Assembly (NCBI RefSeq): GCF_000735455.1 | Contig: NZ_JMPS01000040.1 | Location: forward strand, 1-64,000 | From: Yokenella regensburgei ATCC 49455 | GTDB lineage: Bacteria > Pseudomonadota > Gammaproteobacteria > Enterobacterales > Enterobacteriaceae | Reading direction: 5' to 3' | DNA length: 64,000 nt | Part shown: positions 1 through 6,828 of the stretch, one piece after another | Layout: every line of letters begins with the position of its first letter | Numbering within the stretch: position 1 is the first letter of the stretch | Notes under the pieces: generated by a model | Databases searched by the model: none | What the model saw: the letters and a program-made list of their open reading frames with translations, nothing else | Told to the model about the DNA's origin: nothing | Program-made: the position numbers and the translations under genes

Positions 1-266
1 ACACTGGTTCGTAGCGCGTGATGGACTGCAACGGCATTGAGCGGGCTGTACTGCCATTCTATATTGCTGGTGGTGAGTGAATCCGGGGAAATCAGGTCGT
101 ATGAATATTTCTCTTTGCCAGCCGTGTAGTTAAACGGCTTACCGTTGCCAAATGTGGCTGACCATCCGCGTTTGAAGCTGTTAGGGCTGATGTGGGTAAA
201 GGTTTTGCCGTGCTGCTCCCACAGCATTTTGATGTGAGTCGAACCGTCGTCGATATAAATGCGCAT
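1..266 (-). CDS. parM: ParM/StbA-type actin-like plasmid segregation ATPase, N-terminal part (cut by window edge)
   Basis: The first 88 residues of a larger protein are present, reading leftward from an ATG at 264-266 preceded by AAGG about seven bases upstream; the frame runs open off the window edge. The N-terminus [16 protein letters not shown], then [11 protein letters not shown], then [17 protein letters not shown] follows ParM of plasmid R1 (StbA) almost block by block, including the DDGST phosphate-1 loop of the actin fold. ParM polymerises with ATP to push plasmid copies apart, together with the adaptor ParR and centromere parC; parR would be expected to the left, outside the window. 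Its position next to a tRNA-integrated integrase suggests an integrative element or integrated plasmid. Family assignment is firm; completeness of the system cannot be seen. Confidence 0.88.
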   Translation of the reverse strand, partial: MRIYIDDGSTHIKMLWEQHGKTFTHISPNSFKRGWSATFGNGKPFNYTAGKEKYSYDLISPDSLTTSNIEWQYSPLNAVAVHHALRTS

Positions 267-279
267 GTTGTACCTTATT

Positions 280-437
280 TGAGTCAAATGTGAGATGAGA
301 ATTAAACATCCGGCGTCGGTAGATGCCTGAAAGGCGATTATTGAGCCAGAACTGAGAGCACAATGAGATGAATCAGCGCCATAAAGCGCTCAATGAGAAA
401 AGGAAGTGCCGCAAGTGAGACAAAGATGAGAAATCTT
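280..437. repeat. Phased 11-bp degenerate direct repeats, candidate parC-like centromere
   Basis: On the + strand the core TGAG recurs at 280, 291, 342, 353, 364, 394, 416 and 427. Spacing within groups is 11 bp (280/291; 342/353/364; 416/427) or 22 bp (394/416). The field ends 14 bp upstream of the parM start and spans about 158 bp. In plasmid R1 the centromere parC lies just upstream of parM and consists of two groups of 11-bp direct repeats bound by ParR, so position, length and period all fit. The repeats are short and degenerate, so this is a proposal from pattern and position only. Confidence 0.45.
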
Positions 438-442
438 TTCAT
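338..442 (-). CDS. Candidate 34-aa hydrophobic small protein
   Basis: A short frame starts at an ATG (440-442) with an AGGA Shine-Dalgarno eight to nine bases upstream and ends at TAA (338-340). The peptide begins [20 protein letters not shown] and continues with a second hydrophobic stretch, ending LSVLAQ: a basic N-terminus followed by apolar residues, as in single-span membrane peptides. It lies inside the repeat field upstream of parM, so it may simply be a chance frame in the centromere; no antisense RNA or toxin signature was recognised. Reported because both the ribosome site and the composition are suggestive. Confidence 0.3.
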   Translation of the reverse strand: MKRFLIFVSLAALPFLIERFMALIHLIVLSVLAQ

Positions 443-677
443 AGGTTTTTTCCTGTATGGGGTGAGTAAAATGCGAATTGCCATACAAGATTAAGGAGAT
501 GAGCGTCGGGAAATTACTCCACTGCTGATATTGAGAATTGCTCGCAACTGATAAAATGAAAATGCAGTTCATTTAAAGTGCATTGTGGGGGCGAGATTGA
601 GTGGGAATTAAAGCACTGCTATGAAATGAAGAAGGACGCACAACCATGCAAGCTGTACGCCTTGGGATTACGCCATT
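443..677. other. Intergenic stretch between par region and integrase, no gene recognised
   Basis: Together with the repeat field this makes about 410 bases between parM and the integrase stop. One more 60-residue frame exists here (leftward from 572) but it has no ribosome site and no recognisable composition, so I do not call it. No terminator hairpin with a T run was found for the integrase. Confidence 0.4.
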
Positions 678-1859
678 TTATTTGCCACGACTCAGGTTGT
701 CGATGTGGTCAGCGTACCACTGCATCATTTCGCGCCGCCCATCCAGATACAGCGCATGGTTGTATGTTCCACGGATACTGTTCTTATCCACATGCGCCAG
801 TTGTAGCTCTATCCATGCAGAATTAAAGCCCTGTTCATGCAGGATGGTGCTCATTGTGTGGCGGAATCCATGACCAGTTGCCCTGCCACCATAACCGATA
901 CGCCGAATCAATACATTCAACGACATATCGCTGATTGGCTTAACTTTTTCAAGTCTCCCAGGGAAAACATACTGATAACCAGTAGTCATCGTTTTAAGTT
1001 CCGCCAGAATAGCCAAAGCTTGTAGAGACAAAGGTACAACGTGGGGGCGACGCATTTTCATACGTTCTTCTGGAACACTCCAGAGATTATTTTTAAAATC
1101 AAACTCTGACCACTCTGCCTTACGCAACTCTCCTGGACGAGTACCGGTTAAGATAAGCAATTTCATAGCAAGCTTAACCAGAACATTTCCAGTGTACGCT
1201 TGAAGCAGAGTAAGAAAGTCAGGCAACTCTGTTGCTTGCAAATGTGGGTAATTCGCCTTTTTATGCGGCATCATCACACTAGCGAGATCTGGAGCTGGAT
1301 TAGATAAAGCACGTCCCGTCGCTATTGCATACTTCCAAACTTCACCACAGCGCTGACGAACCTTTCGCATCTTCTCTGTAGCCCCCCTTTTCTCAAGACG
1401 GGATAGCACCCCCATCAATTCCATCGGTGTAATAGAGTCAATAGGGCGATGACCGATATAAGGGAAAACGTCTTTCTCAAAAGTTGCGATCATTTCTGTC
1501 CGGTAAGACTCGGCCCAAAGATCATAACGCCGTTGATACCATTCCCTAGTTATAGATTCAAAAGTGTTGCCGAGCTTATCCTGCTGGGAGATTTTCTTTT
1601 CTTTGCGGGTATCACTCGGGTTGATACCTGCAGCTAATAGGTCCTGCGCCTCATCGCGTTTGCTACGAGCTTCGGATAAAGAAACTTTTGGGTAAGTTCC
1701 TAAGGACAACATTTTCGCCTTACCTTCATAGCGATAACGAAACCGCCAGCCCTTCGAGCCATTAGGTTCAATCTGTAACGATAATCCGTTACCATCTGCT
1801 TTGGTATACGTTTTATCCGCGGGCTTGGCGCGGCGTATCTCAAGGTCTGTGAGAGGCAT
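678..1859 (-). CDS. P4-type tyrosine recombinase/integrase of a tRNA-Gly-associated genomic island
   Basis: Site-specific recombinase of about 393 residues that would integrate and excise the element at the neighbouring tRNA gene. The N-terminus MPLTDLEIRRAKPADKTYTKADGNGL is the DUF4102-type arm-binding domain of P4/SfiI-like island integrases, followed by a SAM-like core-binding domain and the catalytic domain: Arg in GTRPGELR, HGFRHT (His-x-x-Arg), the LAHVDKN His and the YNHA tyrosine are all present, so the enzyme looks intact. I chose the ATG at 1857-1859 because family members start MxLTD; an upstream ATG at 1886 would add nine residues but has AGG directly abutting it. The gene lies 195 bp from the tRNA-Gly 3' end, the usual arrangement for the attL side of such islands. 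Which specific integrase subfamily cannot be told. Confidence 0.93.
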   Translation of the reverse strand: MPLTDLEIRRAKPADKTYTKADGNGLSLQIEPNGSKGWRFRYRYEGKAKMLSLGTYPKVSLSEARSKRDEAQDLLAAGINPSDTRKEKKISQQDKLGNTFESITREWYQRRYDLWAESYRTEMIATFEKDVFPYIGHRPIDSITPMELMGVLSRLEKRGATEKMRKVRQRCGEVWKYAIATGRALSNPAPDLASVMMPHKKANYPHLQATELPDFLTLLQAYTGNVLVKLAMKLLILTGTRPGELRKAEWSEFDFKNNLWSVPEERMKMRRPHVVPLSLQALAILAELKTMTTGYQYVFPGRLEKVKPISDMSLNVLIRRIGYGGRATGHGFRHTMSTILHEQGFNSAWIELQLAHVDKNSIRGTYNHALYLDGRREMMQWYADHIDNLSRGK

Positions 1860-1937
1860 ATGTATAGTTTTCTCCTCAAAAATCATCCTATGTGTATAGT
1901 TTCAGAGTGTATAGGAGAAACTATACACATTTCTATA
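1860..1937. promoter_or_regulatory. Inverted/direct repeats upstream of the integrase (arm-type or operator sites)
   Basis: A perfect 13-bp inverted repeat, ATGTGTATAGTTT at 1890-1902 and AAACTATACACAT at 1918-1930, flanks a 15-base spacer that itself contains GTGTATAGGAG. A further copy of TGTATAGTTTTCTCC lies at 1861-1875 just before the start codon. The repeats cover the region where the integrase promoter must be, so they could be arm-type integrase sites, autorepression operators, or both. Seen directly; the role is inferred. Confidence 0.6.
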
Positions 1938-2054
1938 CAACATCGGTTCTTGATTTGGGGTAACTCTGGTTGAATTGGGTTGATGAAGAAATGATTAAAA
2001 ACCCAGTAAAATCAGTATGCAGTTGACTTGAGTGGAGTTCAGAAGAGTTGAAAT

Positions 2055-2128
2055 TGGAGCGGGCGAAGGGAATCGAACCCTCGTATAGAGCTTGGGAAGC
2101 TCTCGTTCTACCATTGAACTACGCCCGC
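2055..2128 (-). tRNA. glyU: tRNA-Gly (anticodon CCC)
   Basis: The minus strand from 2128 to 2055 folds as a 74-nt tRNA including the encoded CCA: acceptor GCGGGCG pairs with CGCCCGC, the T arm carries GGTTCGATTCC, and the anticodon loop TTCCCAA places CCC at 2094-2096. It is next to actS (ygeR), as glyU is in E. coli. Its 3' end faces the integrase, and glyU is a known insertion hotspot (the ETT2 type III secretion island in E. coli lies beside it). The 3' part of the tRNA is the likely attachment core; the second copy (attR) would be left of the window. Confidence 0.96.
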
Positions 2129-2208
2129 TTTGAGGTACGAGTGGTATTATAAACCTAACTCTTCCACTGGCAAGCCTTGCGCTTGCCAAGTGGCGAGAAA
2201 ATAACCTT

Positions 2209-2958
2209 TTAACACTTAGGCTTACTGCCCTGCGGTGGTAAATAACGCAGTGGATCGATAGCCGTGGCGCGGTAGCGGATCTGAAAATGCAGCTGCACGC
2301 CGCTGGCATCACTGCTGCCCATCGTCGCTATCTGCTGGCCAATCTTCACGCTCTGGCCGTTGTTGACCATCATTTTGTCATTGTGAGCATAAGCGGTGAT
2401 GTAGTCTTCGCTGTGCTTAATCATAATGAGGTTGCCATAACCCCGGAGCTGATTACCGACGTAGACCACCTTACCGGCTCCCGCCGCATAAATTGGCTGA
2501 CCGCGCTGCCCTGCAATATCAATACCTTTGTTACCGCCATCGGCGGTAGAGTACGGCAATACCACTTTCCCGGACGTTGGCCAACGCCAGCAGCGCTGCC
2601 CGACCGGAGGCCACGATGACTGCGGCACTGCGGCCGACGGTGTGACTTTCGCCGTCTGGGTCGTCTTGCCACTACCCGTTTTCTTCGTCGATCCCGAAGA
2701 GCCGTTAATCTTCAGCCGCTGTCCCACCTCGATAGTATAAGGTGGAGAGATACCGTTAAGCCGGGCCAGGTCCTGCACGCTGGTGCCGGTCGTGCGCGAA
2801 ATACGGTACAACGTATCTCCGCGTTTAACGGTGTAGGTTGGGCCGCTACTGCCGCCGCTCGAACCCGATTTATTACTGGAACAACCAGCCAGCATCAACC
2901 CTGCCAGCAGGCAAAGTATCAGGGAAAAGGGGATGTTATTCAGGCGTCCTGCACGCAA
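2209..2958 (-). CDS. actS: ActS (YgeR), LysM/LytM-domain lipoprotein activator of cell-wall amidases
   Basis: Outer-membrane lipoprotein, 249 aa, that activates periplasmic N-acetylmuramoyl-L-alanine amidases under envelope stress. The lipobox LAGC lies about residue 23-26 after a signal peptide; a LysM domain (YTVKRGDTLYRISRTTGTSVQDLARLNG) follows near residues 40-85, a Ser/Thr/Lys-rich linker, then a C-terminal M23/LytM fold (GNKGIDIAGQRGQPIYAAGAGKVVYVG ... LHFQIRYRATAIDP). The catalytic zinc-binding residues of active M23 peptidases are not evident, which fits an activator. Nearly colinear with E. coli YgeR over its whole length. Its neighbour glyU is conserved; the gene to its right is not. 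Confidence 0.95.
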   Translation of the reverse strand: MRAGRLNNIPFSLILCLLAGLMLAGCSSNKSGSSGGSSGPTYTVKRGDTLYRISRTTGTSVQDLARLNGISPPYTIEVGQRLKINGSSGSTKKTGSGKTTQTAKVTPSAAVPQSSWPPVGQRCWRWPTSGKVVLPYSTADGGNKGIDIAGQRGQPIYAAGAGKVVYVGNQLRGYGNLIMIKHSEDYITAYAHNDKMMVNNGQSVKIGQQIATMGSSDASGVQLHFQIRYRATAIDPLRYLPPQGSKPKC

Positions 2959-3160
2959 AACGGATCCTCAACAAGCGGCTACGGGTGACCTATTCTAGCA
3001 GCCTCAAGCCGGATGCCAATGCCTCCCTTCGTTTAAACCTGTTTACTGACAGTAATCAGACTCGCGAACTATCAACGCCGGGCTCAGGTTATCAGCCGAT
3101 TTTCCCCGGTACCGCCGCACAGATATCCTGTGCCGGGCATCTTCACACGAGGAAGTTATC
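2959..3160. promoter_or_regulatory. Divergent promoter region of actS and the PipB-like gene, with a GTTTA-N5-GTTTA repeat
   Basis: This 202-bp stretch must hold both promoters. It contains GTTTA at 3031-3035 and again at 3041-3045, a tandem repeat with 10-bp period. PhoP boxes are GTTTA-type hexamers with an 11-bp period, so this is one base short of the canonical spacing. The ribosome site GAGGAAG sits six bases before the ATG at 3161. No clear -35/-10 pair could be assigned by eye. Confidence 0.3.
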
Positions 3161-4036
3161 ATGAGCCTGTCTATTCCTGCCCTGGCGCAGGCAGCCGGGG
3201 CGAGCTATGCCGAAGCACAAAAATTAATGGCGCCGAAAGGCATCCTGGCCATTATCAAAAATTTCTTTACCTGTGGCGGAGTCACTCGCGCCAACATGGA
3301 ACTTCTGGATGAATTTAAAACTGCAGTCCGGGAAAAGATAGACACACAGCACCCTCAGCACATTCAGTTCCAGTTCATGGAGCACGAGATTTGCATATCC
3401 CCGGGATCTTCAAACAGAACATTCACATGCACGGTAAAAGGCCATCATGGGGATGAGGATTCCACAGAAGAGATAAACTGCGGCTATCATCGTTTTTTGG
3501 CCTCACTCACCAGCCCTGCACAGAGCGTCTCGACCAGTGTATCTGCTCGTGGGAACAGCGCTGATGCAAACAAACTACTGAATCAGTATCTTGGTGCCGT
3601 TCATTTACCACCGTTCCATTTTGAGCCCGGCCCCGATGGTAATCCGACAGGAAAAACGGAATCAGATTGCGTCCGGATACTCAGCGCCAGGGCAATGGTC
3701 GACTGGAAAACAATGGCATCAGTTTGTGACGACATTCAACAGCAGGCTGTGCTTGCCGCAAAACCAATCCTGGCTCCGTTAGGCCTGATTAATCGCCCCC
3801 TGTTTTACGAACCTCATATGGTTCTACTGGTATGCATCCCCGATCAACTGCCAAAGATCGTCGACAGTAAAAACACCAGCCCTTACCCACGTGGTATTAG
3901 CGTCGAATGGACCGGGCGTCAGCCATTTCTGGACAGGCAGAGTTGCTGGGCGCATGCCTGCCAGCAGGCCATACACTATGCGCATCAATTGACTATGGGG
4001 GTTCCTGCAGAGCAACTCACGTTCTGGGAGGATTAA
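3161..4036 (+). CDS. Putative type III effector-like protein with PipB/PipB2-type N-terminus; C-terminal function unknown
   Basis: A 291-aa protein with strong ribosome site (GAGGAAG). No signal peptide or transmembrane segment. Residues about 13-50 read SYAEAQKLMAPKGILAIIKN then FFTCGGVTRANMELL, which matches the N-terminal module of Salmonella effectors PipB (SPRGILEWFVNFFTCGGVRRSN) and PipB2 (SPKTILEYIINFFTCGGIRRRN) as I recall them, including the invariant NFFTCGG. In those proteins this region precedes pentapeptide repeats; here there are none. Instead residues about 130-291 form a different domain with several Cys and His (SDCVRIL, FYEPHMVLLVCIP, SCWAHACQQAIHYAH) that I do not recognise. 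GC is about 48% by hand count, below its neighbours. It sits in the actS-lysS interval beside glyU. Being a secreted effector is inference; no secretion genes are in the window. Confidence 0.6.
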   Translation: MSLSIPALAQAAGASYAEAQKLMAPKGILAIIKNFFTCGGVTRANMELLDEFKTAVREKIDTQHPQHIQFQFMEHEICISPGSSNRTFTCTVKGHHGDEDSTEEINCGYHRFLASLTSPAQSVSTSVSARGNSADANKLLNQYLGAVHLPPFHFEPGPDGNPTGKTESDCVRILSARAMVDWKTMASVCDDIQQQAVLAAKPILAPLGLINRPLFYEPHMVLLVCIPDQLPKIVDSKNTSPYPRGISVEWTGRQPFLDRQSCWAHACQQAIHYAHQLTMGVPAEQLTFWED

Positions 4037-4055
4037 AACAACGGCGGGGTAATAG

Positions 4056-4086
4056 CAGAAAAAGAATGCCCCAGGGAGGGGCATTC
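4056..4086 (-). terminator. Intrinsic terminator of lysS, usable from both sides
   Basis: Nine-bp stem GAATGCCCC (4064-4072) and GGGGCATTC (4078-4086) with a five-base loop; on the minus strand it is followed by a T run (TTTTTCTGC), as expected for the end of lysS. The 291-aa gene also ends just upstream on the other strand. Confidence 0.85.
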
Positions 4087-4099
4087 CAGCGTGTCGAAC

Positions 4100-5620
4100 T
4101 TACTTCTGCGGACGCAGAGCCGGGAACAGGATCACGTCACGGATGGTGTGGCTGTTGGTGAACAGCATAACCATACGGTCGATACCAATGCCCAGACCAG
4201 CGGTCGGCGGCAGACCGTGTTCCAGCGCGGTCACGTAGTCTTCGTCGTAGAACATCGCTTCGTCATCGCCTGCGGCTTTCGCGTTTACCTGATCCAGGAA
4301 GCGCTGAGCCTGGTCTTCAGCATCGTTCAGCTCGCTGAAGCCGTTACCGATTTCACGGCCGCCGATGAAGAATTCAAAGCGATCGGTGATTTCCGGGTTC
4401 ACGTCATTACGACGCGCCAGCGGAGACACTTCTGCCGGGTATTCAGTGATGAAGGTAGGCTGAATCAGGTGCGCTTCTGCCACTTCGTCAAAGATCTCGG
4501 TCACGATACGGCCCAGACCCCAGCTCTTCTCGACATGAATGCCGATAGATTCTGCGATGGCTTTCGCCGCGTCGAAGTTATCCAGATCCGCCATGTTGGT
4601 TTCCGGACGGTATTTCTTGATAGCTTCGCGCATGGTCAGTTTCACGAACGGCTTGCCGAAGTCGAAGGTGTGTTCACCGTAAGGTACTTCGGTTTTACCC
4701 AGAACATCCTGCGCCAGGGTGCGGAACAGGGATTCGGTCAGCTCGATCAGATCTTTATAATCTGCATACGCCATATAGAGTTCCATCATGGTGAACTCAG
4801 GGTTATGACGAACGGAGATACCTTCGTTACGGAAGTTACGGTTGATTTCGAAGACGCGTTCGAAGCCACCCACGACCAGACGCTTCAGGTACAGTTCCGG
4901 CGCGATACGCAGGTACATGTCCATATCCAGAGCGTTGTGATGCGTGATGAACGGACGTGCAGAAGCACCACCCGGGATCACCTGCATCATCGGGGTTTCC
5001 ACTTCCATGAAGCCACGACCAACCATGAATTTACGCATGCCGGCCAGGATCTGAGAACGGATTTTAAAGGTGTTACGGGACTCATCGTTAGCGATGAGAT
5101 CCAGGTAGCGCTGACGATAACGCGCTTCCTGATCCTGCAGGCCGTGGAACTTGTCCGGCAGCGGGCGCAGTGCTTTAGTCAGCAGGCGCAGCTCGGTGCA
5201 GTGAATAGACAGCTCGCCGGTTTTGGTTTTAAACAGCTTACCGCGCGCAGCGATGATGTCGCCGAGATCCCATTTCTTAAACTGATCGTTGTAAACGCCT
5301 TCCGGCAAATCGTCACGCGCCGCGTAAAGCTGGATACGGCCACCCACGTCTTGCAACGTGATGAAGGAGGCTTTACCCATAATACGGCGGGTCATCATAC
5401 GGCCAGCAACAGAGACTTCAACGTTCAGGGATTCGAGTTCCTCGTTTTCCTTGGCATCGAATTCAGAGTGCAATTGGTCAGAGGTATGATCGCGACGGAA
5501 ATCATTCGGGAAAGCAACAGCCTGCTCTTCACGCAGCGCGGCCAGCTTCTCACGACGAGATTTCAGTTCATTATTAAGGTCAATGGCCTCATCGGCACCT
5601 TGTGCTTGTATTTCAGACAT
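4100..5620 (-). CDS. lysS: Lysyl-tRNA synthetase (class II)
   Basis: Charges tRNA-Lys with lysine in the cytoplasm. Length 506 aa, against 505 in E. coli. The N-terminal OB-fold anticodon-binding domain ([20 protein letters not shown], about residues 65-175) precedes the catalytic domain with class II motif 2 ([20 protein letters not shown]) and motif 3 ([13 protein letters not shown]). The start follows the prfB stop by nine bases, the conserved prfB-lysS operon. E. coli has a second, stress-induced paralogue (lysU); this copy is called lysS on the basis of its position. Confidence 0.98.
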   Translation of the reverse strand: MSEIQAQGADEAIDLNNELKSRREKLAALREEQAVAFPNDFRRDHTSDQLHSEFDAKENEELESLNVEVSVAGRMMTRRIMGKASFITLQDVGGRIQLYAARDDLPEGVYNDQFKKWDLGDIIAARGKLFKTKTGELSIHCTELRLLTKALRPLPDKFHGLQDQEARYRQRYLDLIANDESRNTFKIRSQILAGMRKFMVGRGFMEVETPMMQVIPGGASARPFITHHNALDMDMYLRIAPELYLKRLVVGGFERVFEINRNFRNEGISVRHNPEFTMMELYMAYADYKDLIELTESLFRTLAQDVLGKTEVPYGEHTFDFGKPFVKLTMREAIKKYRPETNMADLDNFDAAKAIAESIGIHVEKSWGLGRIVTEIFDEVAEAHLIQPTFITEYPAEVSPLARRNDVNPEITDRFEFFIGGREIGNGFSELNDAEDQAQRFLDQVNAKAAGDDEAMFYDEDYVTALEHGLPPTAGLGIGIDRMVMLFTNSHTIRDVILFPALRPQK

Positions 5621-5629
5621 TTTGGTTCC

Positions 5630-6728
5630 TCATAACCCTGCTTTCAAACTTGCTTCGATAAATTGATCCAGGCTGCCATCCAGCACTGCCTGGGTATTGC
5701 GGGTCTCTACACCAGTACGCAGATCTTTAATGCGCGAGTCGTCCAGGACATAGGAACGAATCTGGCTACCCCAGCCGATGTCAGATTTGTTATCTTCCAT
5801 CGCCTGCTTTTCGGCATTCTTTTTCTGCATTTCCAGTTCATAAAGCTTCGCTTTCATCTGCTTCATGGCCTGGTCTTTGTTCTTATGCTGAGAACGGTCG
5901 TTCTGGCACTGTGTCACGGTATTGGTCGGAATGTGGGTAATACGTACCGCAGATTCCGTACGGTTAACGTGCTGGCCACCGGCACCTGACGCACGATACA
6001 CATCGATACGCAGATCCGCCGGGTTGATATCGATGTCGATATCATCGTCCACTTCCGGGTATACAAACGCGGAGCTGAACGATGTATGACGACGACCACC
6101 GGAGTCAAACGGGCTCTTACGTACCAGGCGATGAACGCCAGTTTCAGTACGCAACCAGCCGTAAGCATAATCACCGGAAATTTTAATCGTGGCAGATTTC
6201 AGGCCCGCCACTTCGCCTTCGGACTCTTCAATCACTTCGGTTTTAAAGCCGCGTGCTTCAGCCCAGCGCAGGTACATACGTACCAGCATGCTCGCCCAGT
6301 CCTGCGCTTCTGTACCACCAGAACCCGCCTGAATGTCGAGATAACAATCAGCATTGTCATATTCGCCGGAGAACATACGACGGAATTCTAACTGAGCTAA
6401 TTTCTCTTCCAGTTGATCAAGCTCAGCAACTGCTTCATTGAAGGTCTCTTCGTCTTCAGCTTCAACAGCAAGTTCCAGCAGACCGGAAACATCTTCCAGC
6501 CCCTGAGCCATCTGATCCAGCGTTTCGACGATGGCTTCGAGGGAGGAACGTTCTTTACCCAGCGCCTGTGCGCGCTCAGGTTCGTTCCAGACATCCGGCT
6601 GTTCCAGCTCGGCGTTTACTTCTTCCAGACGCTCTTTCTTGGCATCATAGTCAAAGATACCCCCTAAGAACGTCAGAGCGTTCCGTGAGGTCCTGAATGC
6701 GGTTTTTTACCGGATTAATTTCAAACAT
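5630..6728 (-). CDS. prfB: Peptide chain release factor 2, with programmed +1 frameshift
   Basis: Releases completed proteins at UGA and UAA stops. The reading frame begins at 6728 ([15 protein letters not shown]...) and meets an in-frame TGA after 25 codons (6651-6653). Just upstream is AGGGGG and the slip sequence CTT TGA C; shifting +1 past base 6653 continues in the frame that ends at 5630, giving 365 aa as in E. coli. Stop-recognition motif SPF (RKSPFDSGG) and catalytic GGQ (SGAGGQHVN) are present. The residue corresponding to E. coli K-12 position 246 is Ala (YRASGAGGQ), not the K-12 Thr that is known to weaken RF2. Downstream lysS is cotranscribed. Confidence 0.98.
6644..6668 (-). promoter_or_regulatory. 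prfB recoding site (SD-like AGGGGG, CTT TGA slip)
   Basis: On the minus strand AGGGGGTATCTTTGAC is the classical RF2 autoregulatory site: the internal Shine-Dalgarno pairs with the ribosome while it waits at UGA, and low RF2 favours the +1 slip on CUU. All elements, with their usual spacing, are visible here. Confidence 0.97.
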
Positions 6729-6828
6729 GGTCTGTTTTCTTTAATTGGACTTGTAAAATGCGGTGTTAAGGGGCGAATTTTACCGGATCTCCGCCCCTTT
6801 TTATAGCGATTACTGCCACGCGCTGTCT

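Noticed and set aside
390..572. 60-residue minus-strand frame near the par region
   Set aside because: No ribosome site, no conserved composition, overlaps the repeat field and the better small-peptide candidate.
4091..5635. Long plus-strand open frame (~514 codons) opposite lysS
   Set aside because: It mirrors lysS on the other strand, has no family resemblance and lacks a ribosome site; an artefact of codon bias.
6651..6653. In-frame TGA in prfB as a sign of a broken gene
   Set aside because: The AGGGGG and CTT TGA C context is the known recoding site of RF2, so the gene is intact.
6772..6813. Hairpin AAGGGGCG/CGCCCCTT between recJ and prfB as a terminator
   Set aside because: Sixteen-base loop or more and no T run on the transcribed (minus) strand; not convincing.
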